Assembly (NCBI GenBank): GCA_013373595.1
Contig: JABXHO010000061.1
Location: 1 to 40,673 of the forward strand
Direction: 5' to 3'
Source: Flavobacteriales bacterium
GTDB lineage: Bacteria; Bacteroidota; Bacteroidia; Flavobacteriales_D; Crocinitomicaceae
Length of the DNA: 40,673 nt
The notes beneath the pieces were generated by a model. That model made no database searches, was not told where the DNA came from, and saw only the letters and a program-made list of their open reading frames with translations. A program made the translations under genes and the position numbers. Of the stretch, positions 11,369-18,763 are shown piece after piece. Position 1 is the first letter of the stretch; each line of letters starts with the position of its first letter.

Positions 11369-12931
11369 CTAAAATGGAACATCTTCACCAGAACTGTCTA
11401 AATCAATTTCATCATCAAATGAATTCATCTTACTTGGAATGGTGTAGGTGTTACCTGCTTGTGCATCGAAATCGTTGTTCGCACCCAGTTGACTTGGCAT
11501 AGTGTCTTGTTCAGAATCATCGAAACCTTCCAAGTTGTCGAAGCGAGCATACTGACCGATAAATCGAAGCCTTACCGAATCAAGTGCACCATTTCTGTGC
11601 TTAGCAATAATAATTTCTCCAACTCCTGCATTTGAGTTTCCTTCTTCATCTTGCATGAATCCGTAATACTCTGGTCGATAGATAAAGGAAACGATATCGG
11701 CATCCTGCTCAATCGCTCCAGATTCACGAAGGTCGGAAAGAACTGGGCGTTTATCTCCACCACGTTGTTCAACCGAACGACTCAACTGAGAAAGAGCGAT
11801 AATCGGTACGTTCAATTCTTTGGCAATCTCCTTTATCGAACGGGAGATAGATGAAATTTCTTGTTCACGATTCCCTTGTGTTTTCGCTCCTGCGGTCATC
11901 AGCTGTAAGTAGTCGATGATCACCATTTGAATGTCGTACTGCATTTTCAAACGACGACATTTCGCACGTAAATCGAAAATACTAATACCTGGTGTATCGT
12001 CAATGTAAAGTGGGGCTGTTGCTAGTTTGCTGATTCGTGTGTGGAGTTGCTGGAACTCATCATCACGCAAATCTCCTTTACGTAGTTTTTCTGCACTTAA
12101 TCGTGTTTCTGAGGCAATCAGACGTTTAACCAATTGCACAGAAGACATCTCGAGAGAGAATATGGCAACTCCTTGGTTGTGATCTACGGCTGTGTTCCTT
12201 GCCATCGAGAGAACGAAAGCGGTTTTTCCCATCGCAGGACGAGCGGCAATTACAATCATATCCGATCGTTGCCAACCTGATGTAAGTTTGTCCAGTTCGA
12301 AGAATCCTGTCGGGATTCCAGAAATACCGTCGGAGTTTTGGGCGGCTGCTTCAATTTCTTCAATGGCTTCTCGAACCACGTTTTGCATTACATCCACGGC
12401 TTTCCCCATGTTGTTTTCTGCAATCTTGAAGAGATCACCTTCTGCTTTGTTGAGTACATCGAATACATCATTGGTATCGTCAAATGCATCGCGCATAACC
12501 TCTGTACACATGCGAATTAACTCGCGCTTGATGTGTTTCTCAGAAATGATTCGGGCGTGGAATTCAACGTGAGCGGTAGAGGCAACTCGACTGGTTAATT
12601 GAGATACGTATGCTGCACCTCCAGCTGCTTCCAATTCGCCATTTCGTTTCAATTTATCGATAACTGTTAGGATATCAATGGGCTTTGATGTACCGAATAA
12701 ATCTTTAATGACAGCAAAAATGTACTGATGCTTCGGATCGTAAAAACTTTCCTGTGAGAGAATGTCAATCGTTTCAGTTACAGCATTTTTTTCGAGCATC
12801 ATCGCTCCCAAAACGGCTTGTTCGAGGTCTACCGCTTGTGGTGGAACTTTTCCTCCCAACTCTTGCGCAGAGATAGCTGCTCTATTTGTACGTTTAATTG
12901 CTGATCGTGATCGATCCTGATTGTTCTCCAT
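11369..12931 (-). CDS. dnaB: replicative DNA helicase DnaB
   Basis: Hexameric 5'-3' helicase that unwinds DNA at the replication fork and contacts primase. The 520-aa protein has the N-terminal DnaB domain (PPQAVDLEQAVLGAMMLEKNA) and the C-terminal RecA-like ATPase with Walker A ARPAMGKTAF (K236), Walker B MVIIDYLQLM, and the SRSIKEIAKELNVPIIALSQLSR motif carrying the gamma-phosphate sensor. The last about 60 residues are an acidic, low-complexity tail (EIDLDSSGEDVPF) that resembles the C-terminal tip of single-stranded DNA-binding proteins. ATG 12931 is preceded by a TATCTTTG element only 4 bases away (see separate entry). There is no intein. Confidence 0.97.
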   Translation of the reverse strand: MENNQDRSRSAIKRTNRAAISAQELGGKVPPQAVDLEQAVLGAMMLEKNAVTETIDILSQESFYDPKHQYIFAVIKDLFGTSKPIDILTVIDKLKRNGELEAAGGAAYVSQLTSRVASTAHVEFHARIISEKHIKRELIRMCTEVMRDAFDDTNDVFDVLNKAEGDLFKIAENNMGKAVDVMQNVVREAIEEIEAAAQNSDGISGIPTGFFELDKLTSGWQRSDMIVIAARPAMGKTAFVLSMARNTAVDHNQGVAIFSLEMSSVQLVKRLIASETRLSAEKLRKGDLRDDEFQQLHTRISKLATAPLYIDDTPGISIFDLRAKCRRLKMQYDIQMVIIDYLQLMTAGAKTQGNREQEISSISRSIKEIAKELNVPIIALSQLSRSVEQRGGDKRPVLSDLRESGAIEQDADIVSFIYRPEYYGFMQDEEGNSNAGVGEIIIAKHRNGALDSVRLRFIGQYARFDNLEGFDDSEQDTMPSQLGANNDFDAQAGNTYTIPSKMNSFDDEIDLDSSGEDVPF

Positions 12932-12935
12932 AGTT

Positions 12936-12943
12936 CAAAGATA
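12936..12943 (-). promoter_or_regulatory. candidate dnaB -7 element TATCTTTG adjacent to the start codon
   Basis: A perfect TAnnTTTG match ends 4 bases before the dnaB ATG at 12931. If used, the transcript would begin at or within a few bases of the ATG. No clear -33 TTG is seen upstream. Confidence 0.35.
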
Positions 12944-13164
12944 CGTAGAGTTTTTCGTGTGATTTAATTTTTTTTGATTGGTTTATGAAAAAGATGTTAA
13001 GGAAGGTTATGAACAATTGTTGAAATGAGTTGGAAGGGCTGATACAGGTTGAAAAATGAGCATGAAAGTGCTGGTTTTTGTGCGAAATTTCATGATTTAG
13101 AATATACACTTAGCAGATTATTCGAAAGGGAAATAAATGGTGGAATTGTCCTTCATTTATTGAT

Positions 13165-13172
13165 TAAATTCG
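13165..13172 (+). promoter_or_regulatory. candidate mnmD -7 element TAAATTCG adjacent to the start codon
   Basis: TAAATTCG resembles TAnnTTTG with one change and lies 4 bases before the mnmD ATG. A TTG is at 13146-13148 (16-bp spacing, a little short). Confidence 0.3.
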
Positions 13173-13176
13173 TAGC

Positions 13177-13842
13177 ATGAAACGCGAAATTATTCAGACG
13201 TCTGACGGATCAACTACGATCTACTTGCCAGACATGGATGAAAACTATCATTCAACGCATGGCGCAATTCAAGAGGCCGAGCATGTATTTATTGAATATG
13301 GTTTACGAAGCATGGAAGCGAAAAATGTAGATACAATTTCGATTTTCGAGATGGGGTTTGGAACGGGGTTAAATGCTTTTCTAACTAAAGTTCGATCGAA
13401 ATCAAACGTTGAATATACGGGCATTGAGGCTTTTCCTGTAAATCAACCGGAAATAAGTGTTCTCAATTATGTTGAATTAATTGGAGAAGAATACGCGAAA
13501 GATTTCGAGTCGATTCATCAGGCTGATTGGAATAAAATGGTTCAAATTGATGAGTTGTTTTCATTGAAAAAGGTGGAGGCGAAGATCGAATCGTTTGCAA
13601 TGCTTTCTAATCATTTCGATTTGATTTATTTCGATGCATTTGGACCTCGCGCACAAGCGGAAATGTGGCACCTTGAAATTTTAAAGAAGATGTTCGATGG
13701 ATTAAAGGTGGGCGGAGCATTGGTTACGTATTCGGCCAGAGGACAGCTGAAGAGAGATTTAAAATCGCTTGGTTTTATAGTTGAGTCGCTTCCTGGACCT
13801 CCCGGGAAACGTGAGATGACAAGAGCTTGGAAGGAAGAGTAA
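13177..13842 (+). CDS. mnmD: tRNA 5-methylaminomethyl-2-thiouridine methyltransferase, MnmD-type
   Basis: A 221-aa stand-alone methyltransferase of the DUF752/MnmD group. It would carry out the last step of mnm5s2U34 wobble modification, methylating nm5U34 using S-adenosylmethionine. Proteobacteria have this domain fused to an FAD oxidase in MnmC; here only the methyltransferase half is present, as in other Bacteroidota. The SAM-binding motif is FEMGFGTGLNAFL (about residues 57-69). A characteristic DLIYFDAFGPRAQAEMW segment follows, and the C-terminus has GGALVTYSARGQLKRDLKSLGF and PGPPGKREMTRA. The next downstream modification gene on the minus strand, mtaB, also acts on tRNA anticodon loops, but the two are not in one operon. 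Confidence 0.9.
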   Translation: MKREIIQTSDGSTTIYLPDMDENYHSTHGAIQEAEHVFIEYGLRSMEAKNVDTISIFEMGFGTGLNAFLTKVRSKSNVEYTGIEAFPVNQPEISVLNYVELIGEEYAKDFESIHQADWNKMVQIDELFSLKKVEAKIESFAMLSNHFDLIYFDAFGPRAQAEMWHLEILKKMFDGLKVGGALVTYSARGQLKRDLKSLGFIVESLPGPPGKREMTRAWKEE

Positions 13843-13857
13843 CATCAAAAAGATAAA

Positions 13858-13886
13858 GGGCACTTGACTATCCAAATGCCCCGACT
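13858..13886. terminator. hairpin between mnmD and the convergent small gene
   Basis: GGGCACTTG (13858-13866) pairs with CAAATGCCC (13873-13881) with one mismatch and a 6-nt loop. Flanks are A-rich on the left and T-rich (CGACTTTCTTC) on the right. It lies between two convergent stops (13842 and 13891) and probably works in both directions. Confidence 0.55.
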
Positions 13887-13890
13887 TTCT

Positions 13891-14094
13891 TCAGTCAAAA
13901 AAGGATTTTTCGTGATCTGAAATTAATTTTTCAATGAGTTGATCGATCGCATTGATTATGGATGAGATGTCTTTTCTGCCAATGGTTTGTTCGTTTTCCA
14001 ATTTTTCGAGCTCAGTTCGAATCGAAAATAGGGTTTGAAATAGTTGGCGTGAGTTCTCTTGTCTTTCCTGAAATTGTGGGTCATTTGCTTTCAT
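13891..14094 (-). CDS. small helical protein, 67 aa, paralogue of the protein at 4453-4650
   Basis: No named family recognised. The product starts MKANDPQFQERQENS and is mostly two predicted amphipathic helices (about residues 14-33 and 39-60), highly charged, without cysteine, signal or membrane segment. It shares LF...EL...NE...K...I...DQ.IE with the 65-aa product at 4453-4650, at similar distance from the N-terminus. Both genes are short, stand alone and end next to a hairpin. The upstream region has TTTTTGCGCC at about 14121-14130 (minus strand), similar to the 3' part of a Bacteroidota promoter, but the match is incomplete. Function unknown. Confidence 0.6.
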   Translation of the reverse strand: MKANDPQFQERQENSRQLFQTLFSIRTELEKLENEQTIGRKDISSIINAIDQLIEKLISDHEKSFFD

Positions 14095-14302
14095 AATCGG
14101 GTGTTTTTAAGCCTGACATAGGCGCAAAAATCATCAATGCAAGGCCTGCGAAGAGACGAAGTATCGAGCAGTTCACTTTAGCCTTGTCAGTGTTGAGTTT
14201 TGTGTCATACTTTCGCTGATCGAACACAGCCGATTTGGAAGTACAAGAGAGTCACCTCGAAGAAAGTTCAAGAAATGGATTCAAAGTTGAATTGGAGATG
14301 AA

Positions 14303-15619
14303 TTACACCTCGGCAGGAACAATAACATCACACAGCATCAAACCATCAGCATCAATTGTACTGAGGTAGACGTACTGGAATGTATTCCCTTTTTCAGCGT
14401 CGTAGGGTGTTTTCACCTTAACGTAGTTCTCTGTAAAACCGTACATCCAACCGTCGTTGTTTTCGGTCTCAAACAAAACGGTTCCCGTTTTTCCGATGTT
14501 GCTTTCGTAAAAGGCACGCTTCTTCTTGTTAGAGAGCACATGAAGTTGTTTACTTCGCTCTTTACGAATGTGCATGGGAACTGAATCTCCCAATTTAATC
14601 GCGGTTGTTTTTGCTCTTTCCGAATAGGTGAAGACATGCAAATACGAAATGTCCAAATCTTTCAGGAAGTTTACGGTCTCCATAAACTCTTCATCTGTTT
14701 CACCAGGGAAACCAACAATTACATCTACACCAATGCAAGTGTCAGGATTGGCTTTCTTGATCGATTCCACTCGGTTGGCAAACAAAGAACGCTCGTATTT
14801 TCGACGCATCGCTTTCAGTAATCGGTCGCTACCAGATTGCAAAGGGATATGAAAGTGTGGTACAAATCGCTTCGAATGATTCAAGGTGAAATCAATAATT
14901 TCATCCGACAACAAGTTGGGTTCAATTGAAGAAATGCGAAAACGATCGATTCCGTTTACTTCATCCAATGCCTTCACCAGTCCGAAGAAATCTTCATCAC
15001 CTCCTTGACCAAAATCTCCAATGTTTACTCCAGTAAGTACAACTTCTTTAACATCGGTCTTCGCAATTTTTTGTGCTTCTTCAATCGTTTCCGAAATCGT
15101 AGCATTTCTACTTTTTCCGCGGGCTAAAGGAATCGTACAGAAAGTGCAGAAATAATCGCAACCATCCTGCACTTTGAGGAAAGACCGTGTTCTGTCTCCA
15201 ATAGAAAAGCCTGGAACAAAGTCTTTTGTTTCTTTGATGTTCTCGTTGTAGACAACTGTTTCCTCCGAAGTTTCATTCGTTTCGATGTGTTCGGCGAGGT
15301 TAAACTTCTCATTCGCACCCAAAACAATGTTTACGCCATCAATCGACGCAATTTCATCTGGTTTCAATTGAGCATAACAACCAATCACAGCAACATAGGC
15401 ATCTGGATTCACCTTTTTGGCCTTTTTCACCAATTGACGACATTTCTTATCAGCATTCTCGGTAACCGAACACGTGTTGATTACGAAAACGTCTGGAGTG
15501 TTGTCAAAGTCAACTCTTGCATAACCCGCGTCCTCCAAAGATCGGGCAATAGTAGATGTCTCTGAAAAATTCAGTTTACATCCCAAGGTGTACAGCGCTA
15601 CTTTTTTGTATTGATTCAT
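14303..15619 (-). CDS. mtaB: tRNA ms2t6A37 methylthiotransferase MtaB
   Basis: Radical-SAM methylthiotransferase that converts t6A37 to ms2t6A37 in ANN-decoding tRNAs, using two 4Fe-4S clusters. From ATG 15619 the 438-aa product has the UPF0004 domain cysteines at positions 14, 50 and 81 (TLGCKLNFSE, VINTCSVTENAD, VIGCYAQ), the radical-SAM motif C154-x3-C158-x2-C161 (GCDYFCTFC), and a C-terminal TRAM-like domain. KLNFSE and SVTENADKKCRQ are typical of MtaB as opposed to MiaB or RimO. The frame extends 28 codons upstream, but a good promoter (15628-15658) lies inside that extension and homologues start at this ATG, so I use 15619. The gene is divergent from the papain-like peptidase. Confidence 0.95.
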   Translation of the reverse strand: MNQYKKVALYTLGCKLNFSETSTIARSLEDAGYARVDFDNTPDVFVINTCSVTENADKKCRQLVKKAKKVNPDAYVAVIGCYAQLKPDEIASIDGVNIVLGANEKFNLAEHIETNETSEETVVYNENIKETKDFVPGFSIGDRTRSFLKVQDGCDYFCTFCTIPLARGKSRNATISETIEEAQKIAKTDVKEVVLTGVNIGDFGQGGDEDFFGLVKALDEVNGIDRFRISSIEPNLLSDEIIDFTLNHSKRFVPHFHIPLQSGSDRLLKAMRRKYERSLFANRVESIKKANPDTCIGVDVIVGFPGETDEEFMETVNFLKDLDISYLHVFTYSERAKTTAIKLGDSVPMHIRKERSKQLHVLSNKKKRAFYESNIGKTGTVLFETENNDGWMYGFTENYVKVKTPYDAEKGNTFQYVYLSTIDADGLMLCDVIVPAEV

Positions 15620-15627
15620 TCGAGCTG

Positions 15628-15658
15628 CAAAAATACTCAGTTTGACGCTTTCATACAA
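15628..15658 (-). promoter_or_regulatory. mtaB promoter, TTG-20-TATTTTTG
   Basis: On the minus strand, TTG at 15658-15656 is followed after 20 bp by TATTTTTG (15635-15628), a full TAnnTTTG match. The -7 element ends 8 bases before the mtaB ATG, which implies a very short or absent leader and supports that start. Confidence 0.55.
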
Positions 15659-15663
15659 GCAAG

Positions 15664-15694
15664 TTGATTTTGATAGATAAAATTCATTTCTTTG
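15664..15694 (+). promoter_or_regulatory. candidate promoter of the papain-like peptidase gene
   Basis: TTG (15664-15666), 20 bp, then TTTCTTTG (15687-15694), close to TAnnTTTG. It lies back to back with the mtaB promoter without overlapping it, and would give a leader of about 30 nt. Confidence 0.35.
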
Positions 15695-15729
15695 AAGGTT
15701 CATTAATCAACAATAAATCCCAGTAAGAT

Positions 15730-17319
15730 ATGCCAATTCGGATGGTAGAGGATGATCCTCAAGGTGGAAAAAAGAAGAAAAAAGTTGCAAGACGGTCTTC
15801 TAGAAGTGGGAATTCGATGTCGGGCGGTGGTATGAGTGGTGGACTCGGAAAAGTAGCAGGTGCATTATTGCCGATGTTATTGAAAAAACCGAAGCTTCTG
15901 ATTATCGTAGCTGTTGTAGGTATTGTTCTTTATTTCGCCCTAGGAAGAAGTTGTGATGTGTCGTCTGTGATGAATGGCGATAATGGAATTTCGAATCTCT
16001 TTACAAGAGGAGGAGAGTTGGATAAAGAGATTTATGAGGAGACGGAGATTTATGAGCCGCTCGCAGATAATCGGAAAAATCCATTACCGGAACGCGTTTC
16101 TTTGCTACAGTATGCTCCGAAGAGAAGGAATCAGGGGAGACAAGGTTCATGCGTAGCATGGGCAAGTGCGTATGCGGCGAGAACAATTCTTGAATCGAAA
16201 AGAACAGGGAGACGTCCAGATCAAGTGGCATTCAGTCCTTCGTTTATGTACAATCAAATCAAAATCGACGGAAGTAATTGCCAAGGTTCGTACATCAAAC
16301 GTGCGATGGACAATATGTACGGTCAGGGCGCTGTACCGTACAACGATTTCTCGTATGACGAAACGAGTTGTGCAAAGGAACCGAGTGCCATGTTAAAACG
16401 CAAGGCGAGCGATTTTAAAATCAAGGGTTTCCAGCGTTTAACAGAAGCGGGACAATCCCAGATGGAAGAAATGCTTTCGATTAAACAAAACCTAGCCAAG
16501 GGTTCTCCTGTGGTGATTGGAATGATGGTCGGTGGATCGTTCATGAGTAATATGATGGGGAAAGATGTGTGGATTCCGACACGGTCTGATTACAATAAAA
16601 GTGGTTTTGGCGGACACGCGATGTGTGTAATCGGCTACGACGACTTTAAAGAAGGTGGGTCTTTCCAAATTATGAACAGTTGGGGAGAAGATTGGGGAAA
16701 TAAAGGAGTATGTTGGGTACGATACTCAGACTTCAAAGAATTCAATGTGGAATCCTACGGATTGTATCCAATGGGCGATGCAAATGCAAAAGTGGAAACG
16801 CGTTTCAAGGGGAGTTTTGGTCTAGAATTGAACAAAGGCAAGAAAAATATTGCTCTCAATTATATGGACGATTTCTATTTTGAAACGCAAAAACGCCTTT
16901 CAACAAGTGATAAATTCAAGGTTGAGTTTACGAATAATATCGAATGCTACACCTACATCTTTGGCGAAGAAACGGACGGCTCAAGCTATGTATTATTTCC
17001 GTATACCGAAAAACATTCACCGTATTGTGGCATCACAGGAACTCGTTTGTTTCCGAGAGATCACTCTATGCAGCCTGACGATAAAGGAAGTAAAGACAAA
17101 ATTGCCGTGTATATCACAAAGAAACCTATTGACTATACTGTCGTAAACAAAAAAATAAATAGCGCCAAAGGTTCAACCTTCGAAGAAAAAGTGACCAATG
17201 CGCTTGCTGGAGAGTACGAAGAGAATGTTCGTTTTTCTGCTGGAAGTGGTGTTGTGAATTTCGAAGCAAATGCCCAAAAAGGAAAGGGTGTCGTGTTTGT
17301 AATCGGCGTGAACAAATAA
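15730..17319 (+). CDS. membrane-anchored C1 (papain-like) cysteine peptidase with C-terminal DUF4384-like domain
   Basis: A 529-aa protein. Residues 1-45 are basic and Gly/Ser-rich (GGKKKKKVARRSSRS), and residues about 54-71 form one membrane segment (LKKPKLLIIVAVVGIVLYFALG), suggesting an N-in anchor with the rest in the periplasm. Residues about 120-350 are a papain-like domain with catalytic Cys141 (NQGRQGSCVAWASAYA), His296 (GFGGHAMCVIGYDD) and Asn316 (IMNSWGEDWGNKG). The last about 170 residues look like a DUF4384-type domain (ECYTYIFGEETDGSSYVLFP...PRDHS...GSKDKIAVYITKKPID). No classical propeptide is seen. The start ATG 15730 follows an AGTAAGAT spacer. cdd begins 1 bp after its stop, so they share a transcript; no functional link is obvious. 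Substrate unknown. Confidence 0.85.
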   Translation: MPIRMVEDDPQGGKKKKKVARRSSRSGNSMSGGGMSGGLGKVAGALLPMLLKKPKLLIIVAVVGIVLYFALGRSCDVSSVMNGDNGISNLFTRGGELDKEIYEETEIYEPLADNRKNPLPERVSLLQYAPKRRNQGRQGSCVAWASAYAARTILESKRTGRRPDQVAFSPSFMYNQIKIDGSNCQGSYIKRAMDNMYGQGAVPYNDFSYDETSCAKEPSAMLKRKASDFKIKGFQRLTEAGQSQMEEMLSIKQNLAKGSPVVIGMMVGGSFMSNMMGKDVWIPTRSDYNKSGFGGHAMCVIGYDDFKEGGSFQIMNSWGEDWGNKGVCWVRYSDFKEFNVESYGLYPMGDANAKVETRFKGSFGLELNKGKKNIALNYMDDFYFETQKRLSTSDKFKVEFTNNIECYTYIFGEETDGSSYVLFPYTEKHSPYCGITGTRLFPRDHSMQPDDKGSKDKIAVYITKKPIDYTVVNKKINSAKGSTFEEKVTNALAGEYEENVRFSAGSGVVNFEANAQKGKGVVFVIGVNK

Positions 17320-17320
17320 T

Positions 17321-17797
17321 ATGAAACAAGAAGTAACTATTTCTTTTGATCGATACGATCATTGGAACGAATTGTCCGATCGAGATCAAGAATTGGTCGA
17401 AAAAGCATTTGCTGTGAGCAAAACGGCCTATGCACCCTACAGTAAATTTCATGTTGGAGCGTCTTTGAGATTGTCCAATAATGAAATTGTAACGGGAAGT
17501 AATCAAGAGAACATTGCCTATCCATCTGGATTGTGTGCGGAGCGTGTGGCGCTTTTTTATACAGGTGCAAATTATCCGAACGAAATGATTGAAACCTTAT
17601 GCGTCGTAGCAGAAGGTGATTTACTTCCAACGGATAAAATTTTATCGCCTTGTGGTGCATGCCGACAAGTAATGTTGGAAACAGAGGTGCGACAAAAAAA
17701 ATCGTACCGCATTATTTTGGTAAGTCAGAATGGTGTTACAATTGTGTTTCATTCTGCTGTAGATTTACTTCCCTTAGCATTTGGTATTACCGATTAA
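17321..17797 (+). CDS. cdd: cytidine deaminase
   Basis: Zinc-dependent hydrolase that deaminates cytidine and deoxycytidine to uridine and deoxyuridine in pyrimidine salvage. The 158-aa product is the homotetrameric short form. Catalytic motif CAERVALF gives Cys72 and proton-shuttle Glu74, and PCGACRQ gives zinc ligands Cys111 and Cys114. Substrate-binding residues appear in KFHVGASLR and SNQENIAYPSG. The N-terminal 25 residues are slightly longer than in minimal enzymes. Start ATG 17321 is 1 bp after the peptidase stop, and the next gene starts 12 bp after its stop, so it is the middle gene of a three-gene run. Confidence 0.95.
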   Translation: MKQEVTISFDRYDHWNELSDRDQELVEKAFAVSKTAYAPYSKFHVGASLRLSNNEIVTGSNQENIAYPSGLCAERVALFYTGANYPNEMIETLCVVAEGDLLPTDKILSPCGACRQVMLETEVRQKKSYRIILVSQNGVTIVFHSAVDLLPLAFGITD

Positions 17798-17809
17798 TCA
17801 CAAAAAAAA

Positions 17810-18610
17810 ATGAGATCATTTATTGCACTTCTTTCAGTTGTCGTCATACTACTTTCTTGTCAATCAACTAAACCATTGGTAGGTGGTGATAACGAACAGA
17901 ACAAAAACATTGTTTCTGGTGAAGTAACTCGAAATTTGATGTCTTCGGACAAAGCAGACACCGTTGAAAGTTCGATCCAATACATGTTTTATGAAATAAC
18001 TGAACTTCCGTATCAAGACACAGTAAACCGAATGATCAAGGAGTTCATTTCTGGAGTCGTTTCATACGGTACAGGTGCAACAGATCAAAACTCGCTCCTT
18101 TCAGTAGATTATATGAACGAGTCGATTGATGAGTTCGCAGATGAGTACAATCGTCAATTGGAATTTGTTGAAGGTGGCGGAGTGTGGACGACTGAAGCAT
18201 CCATTCAAATTAAGGAGAGAGGTTCCGACTATGTCGAATTATACTTGTCGAATTGGAGTTATTCGGGAGGTGCGCACGGAATTGGTGGAGCAGGAGAGTT
18301 TATCATCGATATGAAAACAGGAAAGGAATTATTTCTCACAGATTTCATCTCAGATGTGAATGAATTAACAAGAATCGCAGAGGAAATTTTCAGAGCAGAT
18401 CAAGAGTTAGCTGCAGATGCAAATTTGATTGAGGAAGGGTACTGGTTTCCAGAGGGTAATTTTCAGTTGAACGAAAACTTCGAGTTTAATGGTGAAACAC
18501 TCGATTTTCTGTACAACGTGTACGAAATAGCTCCGTACGCGGCAGGTCCAATTACCATTTCTATTCCAATGAGTCAAGTGAAACCTCTACTTAAACGCAA
18601 AGTACACTAA
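17810..18610 (+). CDS. DUF3298 (RsiV-like) lipoprotein
   Basis: A 266-aa lipoprotein: the signal peptide ends in the lipobox VILLSC (Cys17). The body has the YSGGAHGIGGAGEFIIDMKTGKELFLTDFI block and the late NFEFNGETLDFLYNVYEIAPYAAGPITISIPMSQVKPLL block that define DUF3298 domains, preceded by a short DUF4163-like region. DUF3298 is found in the anti-sigma factor RsiV of Bacillus, where it binds lysozyme, and in many cell-envelope lipoproteins of unknown function. No transmembrane anti-sigma segment is present here, so an RsiV role should not be assumed. It is the third gene of the run with the peptidase and cdd. Confidence 0.8.
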   Translation: MRSFIALLSVVVILLSCQSTKPLVGGDNEQNKNIVSGEVTRNLMSSDKADTVESSIQYMFYEITELPYQDTVNRMIKEFISGVVSYGTGATDQNSLLSVDYMNESIDEFADEYNRQLEFVEGGGVWTTEASIQIKERGSDYVELYLSNWSYSGGAHGIGGAGEFIIDMKTGKELFLTDFISDVNELTRIAEEIFRADQELAADANLIEEGYWFPEGNFQLNENFEFNGETLDFLYNVYEIAPYAAGPITISIPMSQVKPLLKRKVH

Positions 18611-18648
18611 TCCAATCCAGTATTTGCGAGCAATTGGCTTGACATTCT

Positions 18649-18680
18649 CCCTTGTATATGGTTGAATATGAGGGCTTTTT
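18649..18680 (+). terminator. probable terminator after the DUF3298 gene
   Basis: CCCTTGTATAT (18649-18659) and ATATGAGGG (18666-18674) pair imperfectly around GGTTGA, followed by CTTTTTA. Confidence 0.45.
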
Positions 18681-18731
18681 ATGATTACTTCCTTTTCGCT
18701 ATAAAATCGCTCTGTTACATAGAGAATTTTA

Positions 18732-18739
18732 TATATTTG
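18732..18739 (+). promoter_or_regulatory. candidate pdhA promoter, -7 element TATATTTG
   Basis: Exact TAnnTTTG match 24 bp before the pdhA ATG. The -33 region is weak (TGTTAC near 18713-18718). Confidence 0.4.
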
Positions 18740-18763
18740 CTCCTCGATAATTAAATTAGCATC

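Noticed and set aside
12894-13109. 71-aa minus-strand frame upstream of dnaB
   Set aside because: Overlaps the dnaB start in another frame, has no similarity I can recognise, and its composition is that of AT-rich intergenic DNA.
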